From assembly GCF_040448685.1 (NCBI RefSeq), contig NZ_CP159290.1, positions 1,364,001 to 1,428,000 of the forward strand: a stretch of DNA of 64,000 nt. Direction: 5' to 3'. The position numbers were made by a program, and so were the translations under genes. The notes under the pieces are model-generated. The model ran no database searches. It saw only the letters and a list, made by a program, of their open reading frames with translations, and was not told the DNA's origin. Shown piece after piece: positions 8,088 through 16,374 of the stretch (its first letter is position 1; each line of letters starts with the position of its first letter). Source of the stretch: Cellulosimicrobium sp. ES-005. Its GTDB lineage: Bacteria > Actinomycetota > Actinomycetes > Actinomycetales > Cellulomonadaceae.

Positions 8088-8810
8088 TCAGTCGTCGTCG
8101 CGGACGTCGACCACCACGCGCGTCGGGTCCTCGAGCGAGAACACCCGGAAGGGTCGCTGCTCGTCGTCGACCCCGACGAACGCCTGCGTGTAGCCCTCGA
8201 AGACCCCGCGCAGCAGGACCTCCTCGACCTCGCCGTCGTCGCCGGCGCGCACCGGGTTGTGGCCCGCGTACTCGTCGACGCCCGTGTCCATGGGGTATCC
8301 CGAGCCGGAGATCATGACCTGCAGGTAGGCGTCGCCGTCGACGGTCGCGACGTTGCCGCTGCCGTCGTCGATCGGCTGGTCGACGTACTCGACGAGCCAC
8401 CCGGGCGCCCCCGTGCCGCCGAGCTCGAAGACGACGCGGTCGAAGCCGTCGTGGTGACCGATCCGGATGTCCGTCACGGTCAGGGCTGCGTCCGCGGACG
8501 GGTCCTGGGTGTCGGGATCGGTGTTCGCGGGGAACGGCAGCGGGGCCTCGGTCGCGTCGTCGGCCGGTGCCGACGAGTCGTCCGTCGGGTTCTCGCCCGA
8601 CCCGTCGGACGGCGCGTCCGTGGGGCTGGGCGAGTCGCTCGTCGCGGTGCCCGACGGCGACGGGGAGTCGTCCGTGCCGCCCGGCGTGCACGCGGCGAGG
8701 GCCAGCACGAGCCCCGCTGCCGCGGCGGCTGCCGCGGGGCGTCGTCGCGGCCTCGCCAGGGCGGGCCGTCCTCGCCGGCCTCCGGTCTGCACCGCTCGTC
8801 GTGTCCTCAT
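8088..8810 (-). CDS. AMIN-like-domain lipoprotein
   Basis: Predicted cell-surface lipoprotein of unknown function. From ATG 8810 the protein begins with an Arg-rich n-region and a hydrophobic stretch ending in the lipobox LAAC, with Cys41 as the lipidation site. A Ser/Pro/Asp/Thr-rich linker covers about 42-105. A globular beta-rich domain follows (DIRIGHHDGFDRVVFEL through FSLEDPTRVVVDVRDD), a pattern I know from actinobacterial AMIN-like proteins, which may bind cell-wall polymers. A longer reading from 8837 is possible, but TACGAT 6 nt before ATG 8810 supports the shorter start. Convergent with gpsA and divergent from the next small gene. Confidence 0.72.
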   Translation of the reverse strand: MRTRRAVQTGGRRGRPALARPRRRPAAAAAAAGLVLALAACTPGGTDDSPSPSGTATSDSPSPTDAPSDGSGENPTDDSSAPADDATEAPLPFPANTDPDTQDPSADAALTVTDIRIGHHDGFDRVVFELGGTGAPGWLVEYVDQPIDDGSGNVATVDGDAYLQVMISGSGYPMDTGVDEYAGHNPVRAGDDGEVEEVLLRGVFEGYTQAFVGVDDEQRPFRVFSLEDPTRVVVDVRDDD

Positions 8811-8816
8811 GGCTCG

Positions 8817-8822
8817 ATCGTA
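8817..8822 (-). promoter_or_regulatory. Leaderless-type -10 (TACGAT) for the AMIN-like lipoprotein
   Basis: On the minus strand TACGAT is followed by exactly 6 nt and then ATG 8810. It fixes the start of the lipoprotein. Confidence 0.5.
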
Positions 8823-8967
8823 GAAAGCGCAGGTCACGCCCGCGCGGCGGACAGGGCACGGTCCGGTTCCGGTCGGGTCACGGCGGTGTCTCGGCAGGAT
8901 GTCGACGTCGTCCCGGGGTCGTGTGCGCGGGGCCTTGCCGTCGTGGTCCGGTCGGGGTGGTCGACGC

Positions 8968-8973
8968 TAGGCT
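8968..8973 (+). promoter_or_regulatory. Leaderless-type -10 (TAGGCT)
   Basis: TAGGCT is followed by 6 nt and ATG 8980; no Shine-Dalgarno fits between them. Confidence 0.6.
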
Positions 8974-8979
8974 CGGGAG

Positions 8980-9339
8980 ATGCTGCAGGGGATCGGCGCA
9001 GACGCGGTGGGCGTGCTCGTCACGGTCGCGCTCACGGTGCTGCTCGTCGTCGGGATCACGCGGTTCACCTCCGGCGCCGAGGCGCGCGCCCGCCGCGACG
9101 CGGGTGGGGGCGAGAGCGCGTCGTCGGGCATGTTCGGCGAGATCGTCGAGATCTTCCAGCCGAGCCGCACGCACCTCACCGAGGAGAAGGAGCGTCAGCG
9201 CCTCGACATCGTGCAGCGCCCCGCGGAGGGGCGTCCGTTCGACGTCGACCTCGACGACGGCGTCTTCTACGTCCCGGCGGGCCCGGTGGGCACGCCCGAC
9301 CCGTCGCGGCCCGGGCGCCCGGACGTCGAGGCACGGTAG
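8980..9339 (+). CDS. Small single-pass membrane protein (DUF6191-like)
   Basis: 119 aa of unknown function. One transmembrane helix at about residues 8-28 is followed by a cytosolic region containing HLTEEKERQRLDIVQRP and VDLDDGVFYV, which I associate with the actinobacterial DUF6191 family. That family assignment is from memory and uncertain. It is a single-gene unit with its own promoter, and its neighbours on both sides are on the opposite strand, so context gives no role. Confidence 0.62.
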   Translation: MLQGIGADAVGVLVTVALTVLLVVGITRFTSGAEARARRDAGGGESASSGMFGEIVEIFQPSRTHLTEEKERQRLDIVQRPAEGRPFDVDLDDGVFYVPAGPVGTPDPSRPGRPDVEAR

Positions 9340-9355
9340 CGCACCTCGGGGGAGG

Positions 9356-10507
9356 TCAGTCGGCGGGTGCCCGCAGCGCGCGGTCGAGGTCCTGCCAGAG
9401 GTCCTCGACGTCCTCGATGCCCACGGAGAGCCGCAGCAGGTCCTCGGGGACCGTGAGCGACTCGGTCGCGAACCGTCGGCGACGCTCCAGGCTCGACTCC
9501 ACGCCGCCGAGGCTCGTCGCCGGCACCCACAGGCGCACGGCCGCGACGACCGCGTCAGCCCCCGACGCTCCGCCGCGCGGGCGGACCCCGAGGATCGACC
9601 CGTAGCCCGTCATGAGGCGCGACGCGCGCTCGTGACCGGGATCCGTCGGCAGGCTCGGGTGGCGCACGTCGACGACGTCCGGGTGGTCGGCGAGCCGCCT
9701 GGCCAGCTCGGCGGCGTTCGCCTGGGCGCGCTCGACGCGCAGCGCGAGGGTGCGCAGGCCGCGCAGCGCGAGCCACACCTCGAACGGGCCGGGGATCGAG
9801 CCGTGCAGGGTCCGGTACGCGCGCAGGGCCGCGACGAGCTCGGGCGTCCGGGCCACCGCGGCGCCGAGGACCACGTCGGAGTGCCCGGCGAGGTACTTCG
9901 TCACCGAGTGCACGACGACGTCGGCCCCGTGCGCGAGCGGCTGCTGCCCGAGCGGTGTCGCGAACGTGTTGTCGACGGCGGTGAGCACGCCCCGGTCGCG
10001 CGCCGCCGCGAGGAGCACCGGCAGGTCGGCGACCTCGAGCATGGGGTTGGTCGGCGACTCGACGAGCAGGAGCGAGGCGCTGTCGAGAGCGGCGAGCACC
10101 TGGTCGGTGTCCGCGACGTCGACGCGGACGACCTCCACGCCCGCGCGCGCGGCGAGGTCGTCCGCGAAGCCGAGCGTCACCTGGTAGGCGTGCCGGGGAA
10201 GGACGACCCTGCCACCGGCGGGGACGAACGAGAAGACGGCCGCGACGGCCGCCATCCCCGAGCCGAAGACCACGCCCGGTTCCGCCGCGCCCTCGAGCGC
10301 GGCGAGCGCCTCCTCGAACGGGTGCCAGGTCTCGGTGTCCATCCGCGTGTACAGGAGCTCACCAGGCTGCTGTACACCCTGCGAGACGTACGTGGACGAC
10401 AAGACGATCGGCGGGTTCACGGGCGCGCCCTGCCCGCGCTCGGGCCGCCCGGCAGCGACGGCGACGGTCGCGGGGGAGAGGGCGGCGGGGACGTGCGGGT
10501 CGCTCAT
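9356..10507 (-). CDS. PLP-dependent trans-sulfuration enzyme (cystathionine gamma-synthase/lyase family)
   Basis: Cytosolic Cys/Met metabolism enzyme. The 383 aa begin at ATG 10507. Diagnostic segments are the YTRMDTETWHPFE region near the N-terminus, FGSGMAAVAAVF for cofactor phosphate, DNTFATPLGQQPLAHGAD, and the PLP lysine in SVTKYLAGHSDV. The C-terminal SLGGVESS and RLSVGIEDVEDLWQDL match the family. Sequence alone does not separate synthase from lyase. Related genes often sit between gpsA and ddl in Micrococcales, so its position is ancestral rather than odd. Confidence 0.9.
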   Translation of the reverse strand: MSDPHVPAALSPATVAVAAGRPERGQGAPVNPPIVLSSTYVSQGVQQPGELLYTRMDTETWHPFEEALAALEGAAEPGVVFGSGMAAVAAVFSFVPAGGRVVLPRHAYQVTLGFADDLAARAGVEVVRVDVADTDQVLAALDSASLLLVESPTNPMLEVADLPVLLAAARDRGVLTAVDNTFATPLGQQPLAHGADVVVHSVTKYLAGHSDVVLGAAVARTPELVAALRAYRTLHGSIPGPFEVWLALRGLRTLALRVERAQANAAELARRLADHPDVVDVRHPSLPTDPGHERASRLMTGYGSILGVRPRGGASGADAVVAAVRLWVPATSLGGVESSLERRRRFATESLTVPEDLLRLSVGIEDVEDLWQDLDRALRAPAD

Positions 10508-10596
10508 GGCCGCAGCGTACGCCCGCCTGCGCGACGGCTGCCCCGACCAACCACCCCCTGACCACCACCCGACTCGGCGGGTGGAGGGAGGGAAGG

Positions 10597-11802
10597 TCAG
10601 GCGGGCGGGCCCAGGAGGGACTGGGCGACCGTCGAGTGGGCCGACTCGTCGTCGGACGGGTGGAAGATCCCGGCGAGCACGTCGCGGTACAGGCGGCCCA
10701 GCTCGTTGCCGGCGAAGTAGCTCGACCCGCCGGCGACGCGCACCATCTGGTCGACCACCGTCTTCGCAGTCTCCGTGGCGCGCACCTTGAGCCCCGCGGT
10801 CGCGCGGAACCAGCCCGCGCCGCGGTCGACGAGCGCGTCGAGCTCGCCCGCGACGGTGTCGATCTGCGGCCAGACCGCGTCGAGCGCGAGCGCGGCGTCG
10901 GCGAGTCGCCACCGGATGTCCGGGTCCTGCGCGAGCGACGCGCCGTCGTTCTTCATCGACGTGCGGCGGCGCGCCGCGGCGACGCCGAGCTCGAGCGCGC
11001 GCTCCGCGATCCCGGTGTAGACGGACGCGAGGAGGGTCTCGAACGTCGTGAAGATCCCCACGACGAGCGGGTCGAGCGTGGGGCCGGGCGCGAGGCGCCG
11101 GACGACGCGGTCGGCGGGCGCGTGAGCGCCGTCGAGCACCGTGGACCGGGACTGCGAGGCCCGCATGCCCATCGTGTCCCAGTCGTCGAGCACCTCGACC
11201 CCGGAGTCCCGGGGGACGAACGCGTGCACGAGGCGCGGGGCGTCGTCGGACGCAGTGTCGAGGCCGAGGACGCCCAGCCGCGTCCACGCGGGCGAGTTGG
11301 ACGTGAAGATCTTGCGGCCGTGGAACGTGTAGCCGCCCGCGCCGTCCGGTCGTGCCTCGGTGCGGGACCCGAGCAGGACCAGGTCGTTGCCGCCCTCGGA
11401 GTACCCGAAGCCGAACACCTCGCCGCGGCCGGCCTCCTCGAGCAGCCAGTCGAGCGACGAGTCGCCGCGCTCGTGCAGGTAGCGCGCGACGCCGGTCCAC
11501 ACGTGGTGCATGTTCACCGCGAGCGCCGTCGCGGGCGCCGCGCCCGCGAGCCGCGCCTGCTCGTGCGCGACCTCGCGCAGGCCGAGCCCGGCGCCGCCGA
11601 ACGACGTGGGGACGAGCGCGCGCAGGTATCCCGCGTCGACGAGCGCCGCGAGGTCCTCGTCGAAGAACGCGTTGTCGCGGTCGTAGCCCGCGGCGCGGCC
11701 ACGGACCGCGTCGAGCAGGTCGTCGGACAGGAGGGAGCGGGGCTCCGGGAACGGGGGAGCGAAGAAGGACGGGGAGGACGACGGGGTGACGGGCGTGGGC
11801 AT
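10597..11802 (-). CDS. Acyl-CoA dehydrogenase-family flavoprotein
   Basis: FAD-dependent oxidoreductase of 401 aa starting at ATG 11802. The N-terminal helical domain (about 30-140) leads to a beta domain with FGFGYSEGG and FHGRKIFTSNSP, and the C-terminal helical bundle ends in the family hallmark VAGGSSYFAGNELGRLYRD. The weak match around the catalytic Glu region, and the general look, are closer to the broad ACAD/DszC/oxidase-like group than to a classical beta-oxidation enzyme. No beta-oxidation partners are nearby, so the substrate is unknown. A hairpin separates it from the downstream CNNM gene. Confidence 0.8.
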   Translation of the reverse strand: MPTPVTPSSSPSFFAPPFPEPRSLLSDDLLDAVRGRAAGYDRDNAFFDEDLAALVDAGYLRALVPTSFGGAGLGLREVAHEQARLAGAAPATALAVNMHHVWTGVARYLHERGDSSLDWLLEEAGRGEVFGFGYSEGGNDLVLLGSRTEARPDGAGGYTFHGRKIFTSNSPAWTRLGVLGLDTASDDAPRLVHAFVPRDSGVEVLDDWDTMGMRASQSRSTVLDGAHAPADRVVRRLAPGPTLDPLVVGIFTTFETLLASVYTGIAERALELGVAAARRRTSMKNDGASLAQDPDIRWRLADAALALDAVWPQIDTVAGELDALVDRGAGWFRATAGLKVRATETAKTVVDQMVRVAGGSSYFAGNELGRLYRDVLAGIFHPSDDESAHSTVAQSLLGPPA

Positions 11803-11829
11803 GGCCTGCCTTCGGTCGGGGCGGACGGC

Positions 11830-11863
11830 GAGGGGCCCCGGCGACGCGCGTCGCCGAGGCCCT
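11830..11863 (-). terminator. Hairpin between the acyl-CoA dehydrogenase and CNNM genes
   Basis: GAGGGGCCCCGGCGACG pairs with CGTCGCCGAGGCCCTC around a 2-nt centre with few mismatches. It lies just after the stop of the minus-strand CNNM gene. No T-run follows, as is common in GC-rich actinobacteria. Confidence 0.5.
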
Positions 11864-11882
11864 CCACCGTACGCCGGGCAGG

Positions 11883-12914
11883 TCAGCCGACGAGCGCGGG
11901 CACCGGATCCTCCGGGGTCGGCAGGATCCGGCGCAGCACGTCGGCGAGCGTCACGACGCCGACGAACCGCTCGCCGTCCATGACGACCGCGAGCTGCTCG
12001 CTCGACTCGCGCATGCGCGCGAGCGCGGCGTGCACGGTCGTCCCGGACGCGAGGACGAACCCCGGGCGCGCGAGCTCCCCGGCGGGCCGGTCGTCGGGCT
12101 CCAGCAGCGTGTCGCGCACGTGCACGACCTTCGGTACGACGCTCCCGTTCTCGACGAGGATGCGCAGGTGGCCCGACCGGGCGGACGCGGCGCGCACGTC
12201 CGCGGCCGTGGCGGTCGCCGGGACCGACGTGGGTCGGCCCTCCGCGGGCACGAGAGCGTCGACAGTGAGGGTCTCCAGCTCGATGACACCGGAGATCTGG
12301 ACGCGGTACGACGCCTCGAGCGCGCCGACGTTCGCCGAGTGCTCGACGAGGTGGCGCAGGGTCGCGGGGTCCTGACCGCCGCCCTCGACGTGCTCGACCG
12401 GCTCGACGCCGACGGCCCGCACGCAGCGGTTCGCGAGCGCGTTGAGCCAGCGCAGGAGCGGGCGGAACGCCCACATGAACCCGCGCATCGGGAGCGCCAG
12501 CAGGGTGGCCGAGCGCTCCGGGTGGGCGATCGCCCACGACTTGGGCGCCATCTCCCCGATGACGAGGTGCAGGAACGTCACGATGACGAGCGCGAGCACG
12601 AAGCCCGCGACGTCGGCGGCCCACAGGGGCGCGCCCCAGGTCTCGAAGACCGGGGTGAGCCAGTGGTGCACCGCGGGCTTGGTGATGGCGCCGAGCGCGA
12701 GGGTGCACGCCGTGATGCCGAGCTGCGCGCCCGCCATGAGCAGGGTCAGCTCGTTCGAGCTGCGCAGCGCCGCGCGCGCGGCGCGGCTGGTCGGAGCGGC
12801 GTCCTCGAGGCGGTGCCGCTTGGCGCCGAGGAGCGCGAACTCCACGGCGACGAAGAACGCGCTGAGCGCGATGATCGCGACGGTCGCCACGACGACGACC
12901 CAGGGGTTGCTCAT
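11883..12914 (-). CDS. CNNM/hemolysin C-family membrane protein (second of pair)
   Basis: Four-helix CNNM transmembrane domain (residues 1-150: FFVAVEFALLGAKRHRL, LLMAGAQLGIT and IGEMAPKSWAI are family signatures), then paired CBS domains to residue 343. This family is linked to Mg2+/Co2+ homeostasis and efflux. Unlike its partner it has no C-terminal CorC_HlyC domain. ATG 12914 overlaps the upstream gene's stop by 4 nt, so the two proteins are probably made together and may act as a heteromer. Confidence 0.88.
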   Translation of the reverse strand: MSNPWVVVVATVAIIALSAFFVAVEFALLGAKRHRLEDAAPTSRAARAALRSSNELTLLMAGAQLGITACTLALGAITKPAVHHWLTPVFETWGAPLWAADVAGFVLALVIVTFLHLVIGEMAPKSWAIAHPERSATLLALPMRGFMWAFRPLLRWLNALANRCVRAVGVEPVEHVEGGGQDPATLRHLVEHSANVGALEASYRVQISGVIELETLTVDALVPAEGRPTSVPATATAADVRAASARSGHLRILVENGSVVPKVVHVRDTLLEPDDRPAGELARPGFVLASGTTVHAALARMRESSEQLAVVMDGERFVGVVTLADVLRRILPTPEDPVPALVG

Positions 12915-14341
12915 CGGGACTCCTCCGCAGCGGTCGCCGGGCGTGTGGTCGGTCGGGCGCTCTCGCCCGTCTCGTCGGCGGCGGGTGCGTCGCCCCGCTG
13001 CTCCACGAGCCGGACCCGCACGAGGCGCGGCACGTGCCGCTCGACCGACAGGACGTCGACGACGAGCGAGCGGTGCACGGGCACGTCGTGGACGAGGTCG
13101 GCCGGGTCGTCCGGCAGCGGGACCTCGATCGTGTCGCCCGCGCGCGGCAGGGCGCCGTGCTGGGCGATGAGGAGCCCGGAGACCGTCTCGTGGTCGCCGC
13201 GCGGCAGGTCCTGCCCGATCGCGCGCTCCGCCTCGTCGACGTGGACGTCGCCGCCCATGACCCACACGCCGTCGTCCTCGGCCGTGACCGTGACGGGCTG
13301 CTCCGGGTCGTGCTCGTCGGTGATCTCGCCCACGAGCTCCTCGGCGAGGTCCTCGACCGTGAGCACGCCGGTGAACCCGCCGTACTCGTCGATGACGCAC
13401 GCGAGCTGGTTGCGCGTGGCGTTGAGCTGCGCGAGCGCGTCGGGCAGCGTCATGAGCGTGGGCAGCACGACGGCCGGGCGCATGAGCGCGGTGACGGGCG
13501 CGCCGTCGGGCAGGTCGGTCGCCAGGACGTCGGCGAGCTGGACGACGCCGAGCGGCTGGTCCGTCTCGTCGACCACGGGGTAGCGGGTGTGGGCGCGGGC
13601 CATGAGCTCGCGGACCTCGGCGACGGTCGCGTCGGGGCGGACCGTCCCGACGCGCGAGCGCGGGATCATCGCGTGCTCGACGTCCCGCTGGGGGAAGTCG
13701 AGGATGCGGTCGAGCAGCACGGAGAGCTCGTCGGGCAGGTCCCCGCTCTCGCGCGAGTCGGCCACGATGTGCTCGAGGTCGCGCGCGGTCGCGGTGTTGT
13801 CGACGTCGTGCACGGGCTCGATCTTCAGGAGGCGCAGCAGGGCGTTGGACGCCTTGTCGAACACCGCGATGAGCCAGCCGAACACCGTGAGGTAGGCGGT
13901 CGTGGAGCGGGCCAGGCCCTTCGCGAGCGGCTCGGGCCGCGCGATGGCGAGGTTCTTGGGGAACAGCTCGCCGAAGAGCATCTGGACGATCGTCGAGAGC
14001 ACGAGGGCGAGCACGGTGCCCACCGCCACGCCGACGCCCGTGGGTACTCCCACGCCGCCGAGCATCGTGCCCAGCGACTCGCCGATGAGCGGCTCGGCCA
14101 CGTAGCCGACGAGCAGGCCCGTCACGGTGATCCCGAGCTGGGCCCCGGACAGGACGAAGGACGTGCGCCTCGTGACGGCGAGCGCGCGCCGGGCCGACTC
14201 GTCGCCGGCCTCCGCCTTGGCTCCCAGGCGGGAGCGGTCGACGGTCATGTAGGCGAACTCCTGGGCGACGAAGTACGCCGTCGCCGCCGTGATCGCGAGA
14301 ACCACGAGGAGCCCGAGCAGGAGGGAGAGGAAGGTCGTCAT
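12911..14341 (-). CDS. CNNM/hemolysin C-family membrane protein with CorC_HlyC domain (first of pair)
   Basis: 476 aa. The CNNM domain comprises four hydrophobic segments in residues 1-165, with YFVAQEFAYMTVDRSRL and LFGELFPKNLAIARPEP. Two CBS domains follow at about 205-330 (HAMIPRSRVGTVRP, HTRYPVVDETDQPLGVV, ACVIDEYGGFTGVLTVED), then a CorC_HlyC transporter-associated domain at about 350-430 (GDVHVDEAERAIG, ETVSGLLIAQHG). The role is likely divalent-cation transport or its regulation. The pairing of a full-length and a short CNNM protein is a common actinobacterial arrangement. The 220-nt gap upstream to ddl is divergent and should hold its promoter; CATAGT near 14422 (minus strand) is only a weak candidate. 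Confidence 0.92.
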   Translation of the reverse strand: MTTFLSLLLGLLVVLAITAATAYFVAQEFAYMTVDRSRLGAKAEAGDESARRALAVTRRTSFVLSGAQLGITVTGLLVGYVAEPLIGESLGTMLGGVGVPTGVGVAVGTVLALVLSTIVQMLFGELFPKNLAIARPEPLAKGLARSTTAYLTVFGWLIAVFDKASNALLRLLKIEPVHDVDNTATARDLEHIVADSRESGDLPDELSVLLDRILDFPQRDVEHAMIPRSRVGTVRPDATVAEVRELMARAHTRYPVVDETDQPLGVVQLADVLATDLPDGAPVTALMRPAVVLPTLMTLPDALAQLNATRNQLACVIDEYGGFTGVLTVEDLAEELVGEITDEHDPEQPVTVTAEDDGVWVMGGDVHVDEAERAIGQDLPRGDHETVSGLLIAQHGALPRAGDTIEVPLPDDPADLVHDVPVHRSLVVDVLSVERHVPRLVRVRLVEQRGDAPAADETGESARPTTRPATAAEESR

Positions 14342-14547
14342 CGTGCCCGCACCGCCCTCCGGTCGTCGGGGACGCGTTCGCGCGTCCGCTCGCTGCCGGG
14401 GCCGGTGCGGCCGGGACTATGGTCGGGGTCGTCGGCCGCGGGGGCCTCGAGAGTCGTGTCTTCCACGGCAACCCCAACGCGGGACGCCCCCGGATCGTTC
14501 CCGGGGCGACGGACCTGCGCGCGTCGGGCGCGCGAGCAGGCGTCCGG

Positions 14548-14553
14548 TAGGGT
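14548..14553 (+). promoter_or_regulatory. Leaderless-type -10 (TAGGGT) for ddl
   Basis: TAGGGT ends 8 nt before ATG 14562, with no ribosome-binding site between. Confidence 0.5.
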
Positions 14554-14561
14554 CGTCCGCG

Positions 14562-15731
14562 ATGTCCAGCCAGAGCCCCGACCGGTCCGTGCCGTCCACC
14601 GACGAGCACCCCACCGGCGCGCCCCGCAAGCCCCGCGTCCTCGTGCTGTTCGGGGGCCGCTCCGGCGAGCACGCCATCTCCGCCGCGACCGCCGCGGGCG
14701 TCCTGCGCGCGATCGACCGCTCGCGCTACGACGTGGTCCCCGTCGGGATCACGCCGACGGGCGAGTGGGTCCTCGCGGCCGACGAGCCCGCGCGCTGGGA
14801 GATCACGGAGGGGCGCCTGCCGCAGGTGGAGCCGACCGGCGAGGAGGTCATCCTGCCGCTGTCGACCGGGCGCCGGGAGCTGCGCGTCCTCACCCCGGGC
14901 GACGTCCCCCGCGTGCTCGGCGAGGTGGACGTCGTCTTCCCGCTGCTGCACGGCCCCTACGGCGAGGACGGCACGCTCCAGGGCATGCTCGAGCTCGCCG
15001 ACGTCCGCTACGTCGGCGCGGGCGTGCTCGCGTCCGCCGTCGGCATGGACAAGCACTTCATGAAGCTCGTGCTCGCGGGCGAGGGGCTGCCCGTCTCCCC
15101 GTACACCGTGATCCGCCCGGGCGCGTTCGAGCGCGACCCCGAGGCGTGGACGCAGACCGTGGCGGCCCTCGGCCTGCCCGTGTTCGTCAAGCCCGCGCGC
15201 GCCGGGTCGAGCCTCGGCATCTCCAAGGTCGACGACCTCGCGGACCTGCCCGCCGCGATCGCCGCCGCGCAGGAGCACGACCCCAAGGTGATCGTCGAGG
15301 CGGGCGTCGTCGGTCGCGAGATCGAGTGTGCCGTCCTCGGCGGGCGCGGTGGCGCGCGCCCGCGCGCGTCGCTGCCCGGCGAGATCGTCGTCACGGGCGA
15401 GGCGCACGACTTCTACGACTTCGAGGCCAAGTACCTCGACGAGGCCGGGGTCGAGCTGTCGTGCCCCGCCGACCTCCCCGAGCACCTCGTGGAGCGCGTG
15501 CGCGAGATCGCGGTCCGCACGTTCGAGGCGGTCGGTGCGGAGGGCCTCTCGCGCGTCGACGTGTTCGTCACGCCCGACGAGCAGGTCGTCGTCAACGAGA
15601 TCAACACCATGCCCGGCTTCACGCCGTTCTCGATGTACCCCCGCATGTGGGAGAAGTCGGGGCTCAGCTACCCCGAGCTCATCGACGAGCTCGTCGCGCT
15701 CGCGCTCGAGCGGCCCACCGGCCTGCGCTGA
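14562..15731 (+). CDS. ddl: D-alanine--D-alanine ligase
   Basis: ATP-grasp enzyme making D-Ala-D-Ala for the peptidoglycan stem peptide. After a disordered tail of about 23 residues comes LFGGRSGEHAISAATAAGV, then PLLHGPYGEDGTLQGMLEL. The central domain has FVKPARAGSSLGISKV for ATP, and the C-terminal domain has the metal ligands in VDVFVTPDEQVVVNEINTMPGF. The 389 aa include the omega-loop segment YDFEAKY, of the type that points to a D-Ala rather than a D-Lac product. The start follows the TAGGGT element. Confidence 0.97.
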   Translation: MSSQSPDRSVPSTDEHPTGAPRKPRVLVLFGGRSGEHAISAATAAGVLRAIDRSRYDVVPVGITPTGEWVLAADEPARWEITEGRLPQVEPTGEEVILPLSTGRRELRVLTPGDVPRVLGEVDVVFPLLHGPYGEDGTLQGMLELADVRYVGAGVLASAVGMDKHFMKLVLAGEGLPVSPYTVIRPGAFERDPEAWTQTVAALGLPVFVKPARAGSSLGISKVDDLADLPAAIAAAQEHDPKVIVEAGVVGREIECAVLGGRGGARPRASLPGEIVVTGEAHDFYDFEAKYLDEAGVELSCPADLPEHLVERVREIAVRTFEAVGAEGLSRVDVFVTPDEQVVVNEINTMPGFTPFSMYPRMWEKSGLSYPELIDELVALALERPTGLR

Positions 15732-15755
15732 CCCCGTGCGCCGACCCGGGCGGGT

Positions 15756-16310
15756 TCAGCCCAGGTCGCCCGCGCCGACGCACGCGCGCGTCTGCGGGAC
15801 CTCCATGACCGCGCGCCCCAGGTCGGCGATGAACGACGTGGAGTGGCTCTCGGTCACGGCCGGCGGCACGACGACCTGCACCGCGGGGTCGCGTCCGTAG
15901 GTCGTGAACGTCCACGTGCCCTGGTCCTCGACGACGAGCCAGTCCACGGTGCCGCCGGCGGACTCGACGCTCTGGCACGTGGTCGTCGTCGGGCCGGGCA
16001 CCTCGACGCCGCACCGCAGCGTCACCGCGGCGCCCGGCTCGCCCCATGCCGCGGTGGCCTGGCTCGTCGTCCCGACCTTCGCCAGGTCCTCGCCCAGGGT
16101 GTCCGGCAGCGCGAGCACGACGTCCGCGCACAGCGGGTTCTGGGCGTCGTCCGCGACCGGGACGCCGATGCGCGGCGCGCACGCGGCGGTCGCCGCGACG
16201 ACGCCGAGGAGCGCCGGCACCGCGAGGGCTCGGACGAGGGGGTGCGAGCGGCGGGGCCGGGGCGCACCGGGGTGGGTGGACGGCGAGGCGGGAGGGACGG
16301 CGTCGAGCAC
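15756..16310 (-). CDS. DUF3515-family envelope protein
   Basis: 184 aa of unknown function, very often found between ddl and thiL in actinobacteria. An N-terminal hydrophobic segment (about residues 25-45, ending AATAAC) could be a signal anchor or a poor lipobox. The rest is predicted extracytoplasmic and has several Cys (NPLCADVVL, LRCGVEV, TTTCQSV, RACVGAG) that probably form disulfides. It is antiparallel to ddl and thiL, whereas I expect it parallel in many relatives. GTG 16310 is supported by a TACGGT element 6 nt upstream. Confidence 0.82.
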   Translation of the reverse strand: MLDAVPPASPSTHPGAPRPRRSHPLVRALAVPALLGVVAATAACAPRIGVPVADDAQNPLCADVVLALPDTLGEDLAKVGTTSQATAAWGEPGAAVTLRCGVEVPGPTTTTCQSVESAGGTVDWLVVEDQGTWTFTTYGRDPAVQVVVPPAVTESHSTSFIADLGRAVMEVPQTRACVGAGDLG

Positions 16311-16316
16311 GCGACC

Positions 16317-16322
16317 ACCGTA
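16317..16322 (-). promoter_or_regulatory. Leaderless-type -10 (TACGGT) for the DUF3515 gene
   Basis: On the minus strand TACGGT is followed by 6 nt and GTG 16310. It is divergent from the thiL promoter about 40 nt away. Confidence 0.5.
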
Positions 16323-16362
16323 GCGGCCCGCGGAGGGTGCCCGTGACCGCCCGGGCGGCGAC

Positions 16363-16368
16363 TAGGGT
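16363..16368 (+). promoter_or_regulatory. Leaderless-type -10 (TAGGGT) for thiL
   Basis: TAGGGT, 6 nt, then GTG 16375. No TPP riboswitch is present upstream. Confidence 0.6.
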
Positions 16369-16374
16369 GGCGGC

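Noticed and set aside
9340-10596. Possible SAM-type riboswitch near the trans-sulfuration gene
   Set aside because: Only 89 nt separate it from the upstream gene and none of the conserved core is visible.
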